Assembly (NCBI GenBank): GCA_963778375.1
Contig: CAVZTX010000011.1
Coordinates: 310,001-374,000 of the forward strand
DNA length: 64,000 bases
DNA from: CAVZTX01 sp963778375
Lineage (GTDB): Bacteria > Chloroflexota > Ktedonobacteria > Ktedonobacterales > Ktedonobacteraceae
Direction: 5' to 3'
This document shows positions 42,248-49,706 of the stretch, one piece after another (position 1 is the first letter of the stretch; each line of letters begins with the position of its first letter). The notes under the pieces are model-generated. The model was not told where the DNA came from. It saw nothing but the letters and a program-made list of their open reading frames with translations, and ran no database searches. The position numbers were made by a program, and so were the translations under genes.

Positions 42248-43990
42248 TCACGCCATTCCCTTCCGAATCTCTTCCTGTATAACCGTCACTGCATCGGCCA
42301 GCGGCACAATACGGCTCTCTTTTTGTGAGCGCAATTTCAGTTCAATGCCCCCATTCTTCAGCGAACGCCGACTGACTACAGCACGTAGCGGCAAGCCGAT
42401 CAGATCGGCATCGTTGAACTTGACACCGGCTGACTCAGGGCGATCATCAAAGAGCACTTCGACACCAGCCGCTGTCAAATCGGCATAGAGTTGCTCTGCT
42501 GCCTGAGCTGTCTCTTGCTTGTCTAGATCGAGTCCAACCAACGCGACATGGTATGGTGCGATACTCATCGGCCAGATGATGCCTTTCTCGTCATGGCTCT
42601 GTTCGACGGTGATGCCCATCATGCGCGTGATACCGATACCATAGCAGCCCATCAGCATCAAGTGGGGCACGCCCTCGGAATCAAGGTAGGTTGCATCAAA
42701 GAGATCACTGTACTTCGTGCCCAGTTTGAAGATATGCCCAAGTTCACTGCCACGTATGGCATGCAGCGTGCCGCCACAATGCACGCAGGTTGCGCCATCA
42801 AAAGCGGAAGCAATATCTTCCCAGACATCCACGCGAAAATCGCGTGGATAGTTCACATTCTTGAAGTGATAATTCGCCCTATTCGCGCCTGCAACGAAGT
42901 TGTTCCCCAGCTTGAGGGACACATCCGCAATAATCAGTACATCTTGCCCTTTGTTGAGTGGCGAGATATAACCGGCCACAATCCCATGTTGCTCCAGTTC
43001 TTCCGGCGTGGCAAGATGCAGATCGACCGGGTTGATCCCATTGCGTGTAATCGTGTTGGTCAGCTTCACCTCGTTTATCTCAAGGTCGCCACGCGCCATT
43101 GCCAGGATTAGCCGACCACTTGCTACATAGGCAACAGTTTTGATTGTCTTCGCCGCCGGTATATCCAAAAATGCAGAAAGGTCTTCGATGCTGGTCGTAT
43201 CCGGCGTCAACACCTCTTCCAATGCTGCCTCCTCCTCGCGGGGTAGCTCGGAGCGCACAAATTCCGCCTTCTCACGATTGGCTGCATAATCGCAGGTATC
43301 GCACTTCATCGCCTCATCCTCGCCCGCCTCGGTGATTGCGATAAACTCCTGCGAGTCCTTACCGCCAATCGCCCCGCTATCGGCATGAATGACGATGAAA
43401 TTGAAGCCGCAGCGACGAAAGATGGTCGAGTAGGCCTTGCTCATCTTGTTATAGCTCACATCGAGCCCGGCCGCATCGGCATCGAAGCTATAGAGATCTT
43501 TCATAATGAATTCACGCGTACGCAGCATTCCACCACGTGGGCGTGGCTCATCACGCTCTTTGACTTGAATCTGATAGATAAGCTGCGGCAAGTCTCGATA
43601 ACTGCGCACAAATTCCTTGGCGAGTAGCGTCACGACCTCCTCGTGCGTTGGACCGAGCACCATCTCGCGGTCTCTACGATCTTTGAAGCTAAAGAGGACC
43701 GGGCCATAGCCCTCCGCCCGGCTCGGACTGCCATTGCTGGGGTGCTTCTCCCAGATATCTTTGGGCTGAATCACCGGCATCGTAACTTCCTGACCACCGG
43801 CACGATCCATCTCCTCGCGCACAATCCGCGTGATCTTATGTAGAACACGTTCGCCCATCGGCAGGAAGCTATAGACACCTGCTGTAAGTTGCCGTATAAA
43901 GCCCGCTCGCACTAACAGTTCCTGATTGCCGCCTTCTGAATCGCGCGGAGCTTCTCGCAGTGTTTTTGTGAGTTGTTGTGATACTCGCAT
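42248..43990 (-). CDS. proS: Prolyl-tRNA synthetase, bacterial type with INS editing domain
   Basis: The 580-residue protein begins MRVSQQLTKTLREAP; class II motifs are visible: QEVTMPVIQPKDIWEKHP, motif 2 PRGGMLRTREFIMKDLYSFD and motif 3 MGCYGIGITRMM. About 180 residues between motifs 2 and 3 form the INS editing domain, which clears Ala-tRNA(Pro). The C-terminal anticodon-binding domain has APYHVALVGLDLD and VLFDDRPESAGVKFNDADLIGLP. This is the typical bacterial form. The SD AGGAGG overlaps the stop region of the B3/4 gene 10 bases upstream, so translation is coupled. It is the last gene of the T-box operon. Confidence 0.95.
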   Translation of the reverse strand: MRVSQQLTKTLREAPRDSEGGNQELLVRAGFIRQLTAGVYSFLPMGERVLHKITRIVREEMDRAGGQEVTMPVIQPKDIWEKHPSNGSPSRAEGYGPVLFSFKDRRDREMVLGPTHEEVVTLLAKEFVRSYRDLPQLIYQIQVKERDEPRPRGGMLRTREFIMKDLYSFDADAAGLDVSYNKMSKAYSTIFRRCGFNFIVIHADSGAIGGKDSQEFIAITEAGEDEAMKCDTCDYAANREKAEFVRSELPREEEAALEEVLTPDTTSIEDLSAFLDIPAAKTIKTVAYVASGRLILAMARGDLEINEVKLTNTITRNGINPVDLHLATPEELEQHGIVAGYISPLNKGQDVLIIADVSLKLGNNFVAGANRANYHFKNVNYPRDFRVDVWEDIASAFDGATCVHCGGTLHAIRGSELGHIFKLGTKYSDLFDATYLDSEGVPHLMLMGCYGIGITRMMGITVEQSHDEKGIIWPMSIAPYHVALVGLDLDKQETAQAAEQLYADLTAAGVEVLFDDRPESAGVKFNDADLIGLPLRAVVSRRSLKNGGIELKLRSQKESRIVPLADAVTVIQEEIRKGMA

Positions 43991-44000
43991 AATTTACCTC

Positions 44001-44673
44001 CTACACGGTCAAAGCGCGTATGTCGCTTGCCTGACCACCATTAAATTCAACCATTCTCTGACCCGCGAGCGCAGCCTGATGCTCGATGATGCGCGGGTCA
44101 AGCGTTGCTGGCGCGTAAATCGCCAACAGAATATCCGTTGTTTCTGTAGTCACCTTCGTACGTTCGGAATCCGAGACAGTACTGCCCATAATTCCTTCGT
44201 CATCCGCAATGATGACCTTGTTCTCTACCGAGAACACCTGTCGCCCAATGCCTGGATATGTTTCACCGGGCTCTCCGACGCGCACTCGAACCTGTCCCTT
44301 CACATGACGTAGGTCATAGATGCACATCGGTAACAGAAACTCCAGCGAACATAGATTGTTCACATCCACAGCAGTGTTAATGTGATAGAGCCCTTGCCCT
44401 TTCAGCACACGACGTAACAAGGCCTCAGACGAGGGGCGATACCGCGTAGGATCGAAACCGAACGCTTTCTGCAAACCGCGCACCGCTGCTATCTGCCCAT
44501 ATTCCGACAGTTTATCAAGTGAATATTCTCTCGCTTGTCGCTGGCAAATCGCCTCTACCTGGCTCCATAAGTCGTTCATCATGCTCACGCACCTTCACCC
44601 CGGCAATCGTAACCATGCCGAATATGACGCCTGGAATGCGTGTTTTTAAGCGTTCATCTAGTTGTAACTGCAT
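44001..44673 (-). pseudogene. B3/4 domain protein (PheT editing-domain homologue), frameshifted
   Basis: From ATG 44671-44673 (GAGG 5 nt upstream) the frame gives MQLQLDERLKTRIPG and VREHDERL. Near 44580-44590 the frame moves by one base and continues as LWSQVEAICQRQAREYSL, FGFDPTRYRPSSEALLRRVL, NTAVDVNNLCSLEFLLP, GRQVFSVENKVIIADDEG and STVSDSERTKVTTETT, ending 44001. The B3/4 fold is the editing domain of PheRS beta, also found free-standing; it lies between two ProRS genes in one operon. One extra A, as in GAAC or CTTATGG, would explain the break. A role in clearing mischarged tRNA is possible but not shown. Confidence 0.75.
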
Positions 44674-44710
44674 ATGTTCCTCACATGAATTATCCTCTGC
44701 GCATTGATCT

Positions 44711-46162
44711 TTAGTAAGCGCGGGCGAAGATGGCTTCGCAGGTGGCCAGCTCTCCGGTGTAGATAGATTTTCCTCTGACCCCACCTTCTGGTTGGTCAAA
44801 AGGAATAACTCGCAGGGTTGCCTTAGTCTCTTCTTTGATAGCCAGTTCCGCCGCGCTGTCTTCAGCCCATTTCACACGCACAAAGCCTCGCTTCTCAGCG
44901 ATAATCTGCTTGAACTCTTCATAACTGTCAGTGTAATACGTATTTTTAGCTCTGAACTCCGCTGCTCGCGAGAAGAGTGCACGCTGTACCTCCTCTAACA
45001 GTTCAGGCAATCGAGTTTCCAGGGCTTCCAGACCCACTGGCTCTTTGGAACGGTTGTCACGGCGTACCAACATTACACTGTTGTTCTGCACATCACGCGG
45101 CCCAATTTCCATGCGTACTGGTACACCGCGCAATTCCCATTCATTAAATTTCCAGCCAGGCGTATTTTCACTTGTGTCAACTTTGAGTCGGACTTTGCCC
45201 TTGAGCATCTTTTGGATGCGCTCTACCATCTCGCTCACGACAGCTTTTTCGTCATCCTTACGCCAGATAGGAACAATTACTACCTGGTAGGGCGCAATGC
45301 GAGGCGGCAATATGAGGCCCGACTTGTCCCCGTGTACCATGATGACGCCGCCAATCACACGCGTACTCAGGCCCCAGCTTGTCGTGGCACAATACTTGCG
45401 CTGCCCGTCAGCATCCAGGTATTGCATATCAAAACCCATCGCGAAATTTGTGCCGAGATTGTGACTCGTCCCTGCTTGTAGGGCTTTCCCATCGCCCATC
45501 ATAGCCTCGATACTGTAGGTACGCAGCGCCCCGGCAAACTTTTCGTTCTCGCTCTTGCGTCCGGCGATAACAGGGATAGCTGCATCTTCCTCGATAAAGG
45601 CCCGGTAGACTTCGAGCATCATGCGGGTACGTTCTTCAGCCTCCTCAACGCTGCGATGGGCCGTATGCCCCTCCTGCCAGAGAAATTCTGCTGTGCGCAA
45701 AAATAGGGTGGTACGTTTCTCCCAACGCATGACGTTATTCCACAGGTTTATCAGGAGCGGTAAGTCGCGATAGCTCTGGATCCATTTAGCAAAGCTATGG
45801 CCAATGATCGTTTCACTGGTAGGACGGATGGCCAATGGCTCCTCTAGCTCTTCGTTTCCGCCGCGTGTGACCCAGGCCACTTCGGGGGCAAACCCTTCGA
45901 CATGCTCCGCCTCCCTTTCCAGGAAACTGCGTGGGATCAGCAGCGGAAAGTAGGCGTTGACGACGCCAGTTTCTTTAAAACGTGAATCCAAGAGATGCTG
46001 AATATGTTCCCAGATAGCGTAGCCATACGGGCGAATGATCATACAGCCCCGTACCGGTGCATAATCCGCTAGCTCGGCTTTACGTACGACCTGGTTATAC
46101 CATTTCGAAAAATCGTCTTCCTGGTCGATGATTTCTTCGACATGCTTTTCCTGATTCGCCAT
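44711..46162 (-). CDS. proS: Prolyl-tRNA synthetase, archaeal/eukaryotic-like type
   Basis: The 483-residue protein starts at ATG 46160-46162 (GGAGG 6 nt upstream); the frame extends upstream only because it reads through the T-box. It has FSKWYNQVVRKAELADYAPVRG, AIRPTSETIIGHSFAKW, motif 2 RTAEFLWQEGHTAH, motif 3 SWGLSTRVIGGVIMVHGD and the C-terminal domain ending IFARAY, whose terminal Tyr is typical. No INS editing domain is present. This form is known from archaea, eukaryotes and some bacteria; carrying it beside the bacterial form is uncommon (Bacillus cereus group is one known case). It is the first gene of the operon, directly under the proline T-box. Confidence 0.95.
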   Translation of the reverse strand: MANQEKHVEEIIDQEDDFSKWYNQVVRKAELADYAPVRGCMIIRPYGYAIWEHIQHLLDSRFKETGVVNAYFPLLIPRSFLEREAEHVEGFAPEVAWVTRGGNEELEEPLAIRPTSETIIGHSFAKWIQSYRDLPLLINLWNNVMRWEKRTTLFLRTAEFLWQEGHTAHRSVEEAEERTRMMLEVYRAFIEEDAAIPVIAGRKSENEKFAGALRTYSIEAMMGDGKALQAGTSHNLGTNFAMGFDMQYLDADGQRKYCATTSWGLSTRVIGGVIMVHGDKSGLILPPRIAPYQVVIVPIWRKDDEKAVVSEMVERIQKMLKGKVRLKVDTSENTPGWKFNEWELRGVPVRMEIGPRDVQNNSVMLVRRDNRSKEPVGLEALETRLPELLEEVQRALFSRAAEFRAKNTYYTDSYEEFKQIIAEKRGFVRVKWAEDSAAELAIKEETKATLRVIPFDQPEGGVRGKSIYTGELATCEAIFARAY

Positions 46163-46192
46163 AGGTGACCTCCAAACAGAAGAAAAGTGCAT

Positions 46193-46455
46193 AAAAAAAC
46201 CCGCCCTCATATCAAGGACGAGTTGTTTGCCCGTGGTACCACCTCTATTGAACTGCACTTTACAGCACAGTTCCACTTAAACGGTTCATCTAAGAACCGC
46301 TCCCTTTGCTAACGGTGGGACTCCGGTCAGTTTCTCACTGACGCTCTCAGGTGGGTTCGACGTGCTCTCCATCTACCGGCTTCCACTGCCCCGGCTCGCT
46401 AATCGACTACTTCTACGTCTACTGTTCCTGGTCGATGCGTTCGCTGTCTTCAATT
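46193..46455 (-). promoter_or_regulatory. T-box riboswitch, proline-specific
   Basis: Read on the minus strand, this leader has a specifier region GAACCCACC with CCC (Pro) at 46353-46355, a T-box core GAGGTGGTACCACGGG near 46229-46244 with the UGGU tRNA-CCA-binding bulge (U fits a tRNA(Pro) discriminator A), and a terminator CGTCCT-TGATATG-AGGGCG followed by GGTTTTTTT (46193-46220). Uncharged tRNA(Pro) would stabilise the antiterminator and allow proS expression. The sequence order stem I, T-box, terminator and proS is canonical. The individual stems were not folded by computer. Confidence 0.92.
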
Positions 46456-46465
46456 GGTTATATTA

Positions 46466-46494
46466 AGAATACACTAAGCTATTGGGACTGTCAA
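46466..46494 (-). promoter_or_regulatory. Promoter of the proS T-box operon
   Basis: On the minus strand TTGACA (46489-46494) is followed by a 17-base spacer and TATTCT (46466-46471). It lies just upstream of the T-box leader. Confidence 0.8.
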
Positions 46495-46519
46495 GCACGA
46501 TAGAACTGATCGCCTCATT

Positions 46520-46690
46520 TGTAGGGGTCCGATGGTCCACATAAACTAATGAATTGGGGAATGACTGTAGGGGCCGAGCAGACGCCGTCTGGGGACGGTG
46601 TGCTGTCCGGGGTACAGGCAATGAGCGCCCATCGCCGATGTATCGGCCACCGATGGCAATTTAATGCTTTATTAATTTGTTAATCATCAT
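46520..46690. repeat. Cluster of GTAGGGGCCGA-type dispersed repeats
   Basis: Copies start at 46522 (GTAGGGGTCCGATGG) and 46568 (TGTAGGGGCCGAGCAG), and 46633-46652 holds CGATGTATCGGCC. Tails resemble ATTTGTTAATCATCATTATCG (46673-46695), which recurs near 47270-47300. The hairpin pairs GCCGT/ACGGC-like segments. There is no gene here. Confidence 0.6.
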
Positions 46691-46729
46691 TATCGTGCCC
46701 CAGGTGGGCTGGGAGCTAATCCAACATAC

Positions 46730-46751
46730 ATCAGACACATCAGACACATCT
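46730..46751 (+). repeat. Short tandem repeat ACATCAGAC
   Basis: ACATCAGAC is repeated directly, with ACATC following, between repeat debris and the cupredoxin promoter. TATAAT at 46760-46765 may be its -10 box; no good -35 is seen. Confidence 0.5.
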
Positions 46752-46812
46752 TTTAGCGTTATAATTTAGACGAATGATTCCTTAAAAATTTCCATAGAAA
46801 AGAGCCAAACCA

Positions 46813-47199
46813 ATGAAAAAGCTTGTAGCCACTTTTGTCCTATTCTTGTTGGCGTCAACCTTCATCATCGCTTGTAGTAGTAATCCCGGCGGGGGCAGTA
46901 GCGGCGGGAATGACGTGCATATGAATGATATCAACTTCGTCGTACCTTCGATTACCATCACCAAAGGCAGTAGCATCACCCTCATCAGTGATACAGGAGT
47001 TGCCCATATCATCTCAAATGGCAAGTGGGTGAATGACATCCCAGAACCCAACAAAGAAGCAGGTGCGCCCCTGGTCAACAACCTGATGTTCAGTGACGCC
47101 GGTCAGAGCCAGACAGTCGGGCCATTCAACACAGCGGGAACATTTCACCTCTATTGCAGCGTACATACAGGCATGAATCTCACCGTGACCGTAAAGTAG
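46813..47199 (+). CDS. Cupredoxin-like lipoprotein (type I copper protein)
   Basis: The 128-residue protein has a signal peptide with lipobox IIACS (Cys21), a Gly/Ser linker and a plastocyanin-like beta-domain. The copper ligands are visible: His in GVAHIIS and the Cys-x-x-His-x-x-Met set in YCSVHTGM. It would be anchored outside the membrane and carry electrons, or bind copper. It stands alone, with repeats on both sides, and converges on the MFS gene. Confidence 0.82.
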   Translation: MKKLVATFVLFLLASTFIIACSSNPGGGSSGGNDVHMNDINFVVPSITITKGSSITLISDTGVAHIISNGKWVNDIPEPNKEAGAPLVNNLMFSDAGQSQTVGPFNTAGTFHLYCSVHTGMNLTVTVK

Positions 47200-47300
47200 T
47201 AGGGGCCGATTCATCGCGCCCACCGCCGATGTATCGGCTAAACGGGGCCAAACGATTCCCCAATTCGTTTGTTAAACAGCATTATCGGTCTTGCCTCGTA
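47198..47300. repeat. GTAGGGGCCGATT-type dispersed repeat
   Basis: GTAGGGGCCGATTCATCG starts at 47200, followed by CGATGTATCGGC and a tail TTTGTTAAACAGCATTATCG. The same start and tail appear near 46568, 46673 and 48631. It lies between convergent genes and may double as a terminator. Confidence 0.6.
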
Positions 47301-47309
47301 AACCACCCA

Positions 47310-48578
47310 TCACGATGAAAGCTCATCCTGTACCTCAGCAATGGAACGTGCCCCACGCACATGCGTATTCACCGTTGCTGCTAGTGCGAAACCGGCCATC
47401 CCAATCGAGCAGGCGAGTATAGTCACAACCACGCCGAAACGTTGAATGAGTATGCCGGTTAGCGCTAATCCTAGTGGCTGACCACCAAACGCAATCAGCC
47501 GAAACATGCTATTCACACGCCCTTGCAGCTCGTCCGGAATAATCGCCATTCGATAGCTCATCTGCACAACGTTATAAATGGGGCCCATGAAAAAGCTAAC
47601 AGCGAGTAGGAGGCCCAAGACGACAACATTAGGAGCAATGGCGAAGAATGGGATTGAAAGGGCAGAGAGCCATGTAGTTCCAATGATCACCTGTGCAAAA
47701 CTAAGCCTTCTTTGAATGGATGGCGCAACGATGGCCCCCAGGATACCACCGGCGCCTCCAATCGCAAAGATGAGACCTATTACGAAAGACGATGCATGCT
47801 GGTTCTGAGCCAGTACGATCACAATCAAGGTAAACCCTGCGAAAATGAGGTTGTACCCCCCAGTTAGAATTGCGATGAAGCGAATAAGTCGCTGGTGCCA
47901 CAACCATGTAAGTCCTTCTCGAATCTCAACCCATAACGCACGCCGGGCAACTGTCCTTTCCTTCTGAAATTTTGCCCGAATAAAGAACAATGAAACGACA
48001 GAGGCCGCGTACGAAATTGCATCCGTGAGAAACGGCAGGGATCGCCCTGCTGCGTACAGTGCGCCGCCGAGTGACGGACCCAGGAGCGATGTAATGCCTT
48101 CAGTAGACGCATTTTGAGCGTTGGCGGCAGACAATTGCTCTTTGGTGACGACGCGCGGAAGACAGGCTACCTCAGCAATATTGAAGAAGACGAAAAGCGT
48201 TCCTTCAATAGCAGAAACGAGATAGAGCTGCAATACCGTCAAATGCCCAAGAAAAAGGGCAATAGGAATACTTGCCATACTGAGCGCGCGACCTGTATCG
48301 CAGAGAATCATGGTGCGCTTGCGGTCCCAGCGATCAATGAGGGCACCTGCTGGAAGACTGAAGATCAAGTAAGGCAGAGCACGCAGAGCACCGGCAAATC
48401 CGGCCTGCGCGGGAGAATGCGTCACAGCCAGAATAAGCAAAGGAAACGCAAGTTGCGATACCTGCGTGCCTGTAGAAGAAACCGTCTGACCACTCCATAG
48501 GAGCATATAGTCCAGGTTGCGCCAGAGTGGTCGACGAGGACGCTGAGACCGCTCTTCATTGACAGTAGTTTGCGTCAT
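47310..48578 (-). CDS. Major facilitator superfamily transporter
   Basis: The 422-residue protein has about 12 hydrophobic segments, FLIL-type loops and the MFS signature AGALIDRWDRKRTMILCD (loop 2-3), with a second half starting near FIAILTGGYNLIFAG. It matches the MFS_3/enterobactin-exporter-like group that includes macrolide and siderophore efflux proteins. GGAGG lies before ATG 48578. It is downstream of the ArsR-type gene (106 bases), so it is likely its regulatory target. The substrate is unknown. Confidence 0.85.
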   Translation of the reverse strand: MTQTTVNEERSQRPRRPLWRNLDYMLLWSGQTVSSTGTQVSQLAFPLLILAVTHSPAQAGFAGALRALPYLIFSLPAGALIDRWDRKRTMILCDTGRALSMASIPIALFLGHLTVLQLYLVSAIEGTLFVFFNIAEVACLPRVVTKEQLSAANAQNASTEGITSLLGPSLGGALYAAGRSLPFLTDAISYAASVVSLFFIRAKFQKERTVARRALWVEIREGLTWLWHQRLIRFIAILTGGYNLIFAGFTLIVIVLAQNQHASSFVIGLIFAIGGAGGILGAIVAPSIQRRLSFAQVIIGTTWLSALSIPFFAIAPNVVVLGLLLAVSFFMGPIYNVVQMSYRMAIIPDELQGRVNSMFRLIAFGGQPLGLALTGILIQRFGVVVTILACSIGMAGFALAATVNTHVRGARSIAEVQDELSS

Positions 48579-48629
48579 GAAATTCCTCCATCAGTCTCTT
48601 GGACATAATCATGAACTTTAACGCATTTC

Positions 48630-48684
48630 CGTAGGAGCCGATTGATCGGCTTCGGGACGGGGCAACCTCTTCCCCATTCATTCG
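48630..48684. repeat. GTAGGAGCCGATT-type dispersed repeat
   Basis: GTAGGAGCCGATTGATCGGC forms a short hairpin (GCCGAT/ATCGGC, 48637-48650). A tail of the CCCATTCATTCGTCAATCA kind follows. It lies between the ArsR-type and MFS genes. Confidence 0.6.
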
Positions 48685-49341
48685 TCAATCAATATAATCT
48701 GACCCTACCGACTCCGATGATCTAATTGATTGTTCACCTTGCACATATCGCGGAGCCAGGAACATCGTAGTAAATAGACCATAGACCTGCCCATCTGGAT
48801 CGGACTTTTCCGCAATAAATTCATAGACAAGATCGTCGAGCCGTTTTTTGTAAACCTCCGCACGTTCTGGTGAGAGGCGCACACGAGGGAATGAAGTGCC
48901 ATACACAGCATCCTCCCCTTTTTCAGCCAGCGTTTCCGAAATCTGATCATGCAGGTCTGTGACAAAATCAAGTGTCGGCGACCTCTCACCCCGAACCTCA
49001 GGCGGAAACTCGAAAGTGAAGATGCGGGCAGTGCGCGTGTAATAATTCGCAATGATCCCCCGTATAATGCGGCGAGCAATCACCTGTGCCAATCCCACCT
49101 CTTCAAGGACATGCAGGTGATGCCCGATAGAGCCAGGAGTAGCCCCAAGCTGATCAGCAATCTGCTTAGCAGTCGCTGGCCGATTCTGGATAATGCTCAG
49201 AATCCTTATTCGAATGGGATCACCCACGGCCTTGAATTGCTGCACCGTATTGATAACCAATCTCAAAGGCAACTCCGGCATAGCCACCGGAACATCCTCT
49301 GGCAAAGCGTCAAGTTCATCTTTTCGTTCTAAAGCGTTCAC
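48685..49341 (-). CDS. ArsR-family transcriptional regulator
   Basis: The 218-residue protein starts at GTG 49339-49341 with GAGGAGG 5 nt upstream. The longer ATG frame begins at 49398 inside a dispersed repeat and is less likely. The winged helix-turn-helix reads FKAVGDPIRIRILSIIQ, ATAKQIADQLG, GSIGHHLHVLEEVGL and VIARRIIRGIIANYY. A C-terminal region of about 110 residues is longer than in small metal-sensing ArsR proteins and has no metal-binding Cys pair. It probably represses its own promoter and the MFS gene behind it; see the operator at 49517-49545. Confidence 0.85.
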   Translation of the reverse strand: MNALERKDELDALPEDVPVAMPELPLRLVINTVQQFKAVGDPIRIRILSIIQNRPATAKQIADQLGATPGSIGHHLHVLEEVGLAQVIARRIIRGIIANYYTRTARIFTFEFPPEVRGERSPTLDFVTDLHDQISETLAEKGEDAVYGTSFPRVRLSPERAEVYKKRLDDLVYEFIAEKSDPDGQVYGLFTTMFLAPRYVQGEQSIRSSESVGSDYID

Positions 49342-49394
49342 CGGCACCTCCTCTAACGCAAAAACAAAATTGACACAAGGTAAATCCTCCCCTG

Positions 49395-49415
49395 TCATCC
49401 TGAGTGCAACGAACG
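49395..49415 (-). repeat. Dispersed repeat, TGTCATCCTGAG type (fragment)
   Basis: TGTCATCCTGAGTGCAACGA at 49395-49414 is the first 20 bases of the 28946 hairpin arm. It lies in the 5' leader of the ArsR-type gene and supplies the alternative ATG at 49398. Confidence 0.7.
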
Positions 49416-49516
49416 ACCTGCGCTGCCAGACATCACCCTTCGCTCACCTTAGATGCCAGACTCACTAGATAGAGTAAATAGCTTGGTACATACTACATCT
49501 TTCCCACGTACTGAAA

Positions 49517-49545
49517 ATATAGTACGTACTACAAATATTGTCAAG
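49517..49545 (-). promoter_or_regulatory. ArsR-gene promoter with palindromic operator in the spacer
   Basis: On the minus strand TTGACA (49540-49545), 17-base spacer, TATATT (49517-49522). The perfect 12-bp palindrome TAGTACGTACTA (49521-49532) covers the -10 side of the spacer, and a half site CAGTACGTG is just downstream. This is a classic repressor-operator arrangement. Confidence 0.7.
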
Positions 49546-49603
49546 TGACCATAGCCACTGATACTCATCAGTGGTTGAATAGTACTGTGCGTAATTCTAT
49601 TTA

Positions 49604-49632
49604 TTGACAGCTCGCTTGCTACGCATTATAAG
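49604..49632 (+). promoter_or_regulatory. Promoter of the UvrA gene
   Basis: TTGACA (49604-49609), 17-base spacer, TATAAG (49627-49632), about 75 bp upstream of ATG 49707. Confidence 0.8.
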
Positions 49633-49706
49633 AGCTATATGGTACATTGAGCAGAAATGACAAGCACTACGAGAACATATACAAATCTCTCTACGCTGGA
49701 GGTCAC

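Noticed and set aside
46163..46276. N-terminal extension of the archaeal-like ProRS (38 extra residues)
   Set aside because: It is the T-box leader read as protein; the SD and ATG lie at 46160-46172.
49342..49398. ATG 49398 as start of the ArsR-type gene
   Set aside because: It falls in a dispersed repeat, while GTG 49341 has an ideal SD.
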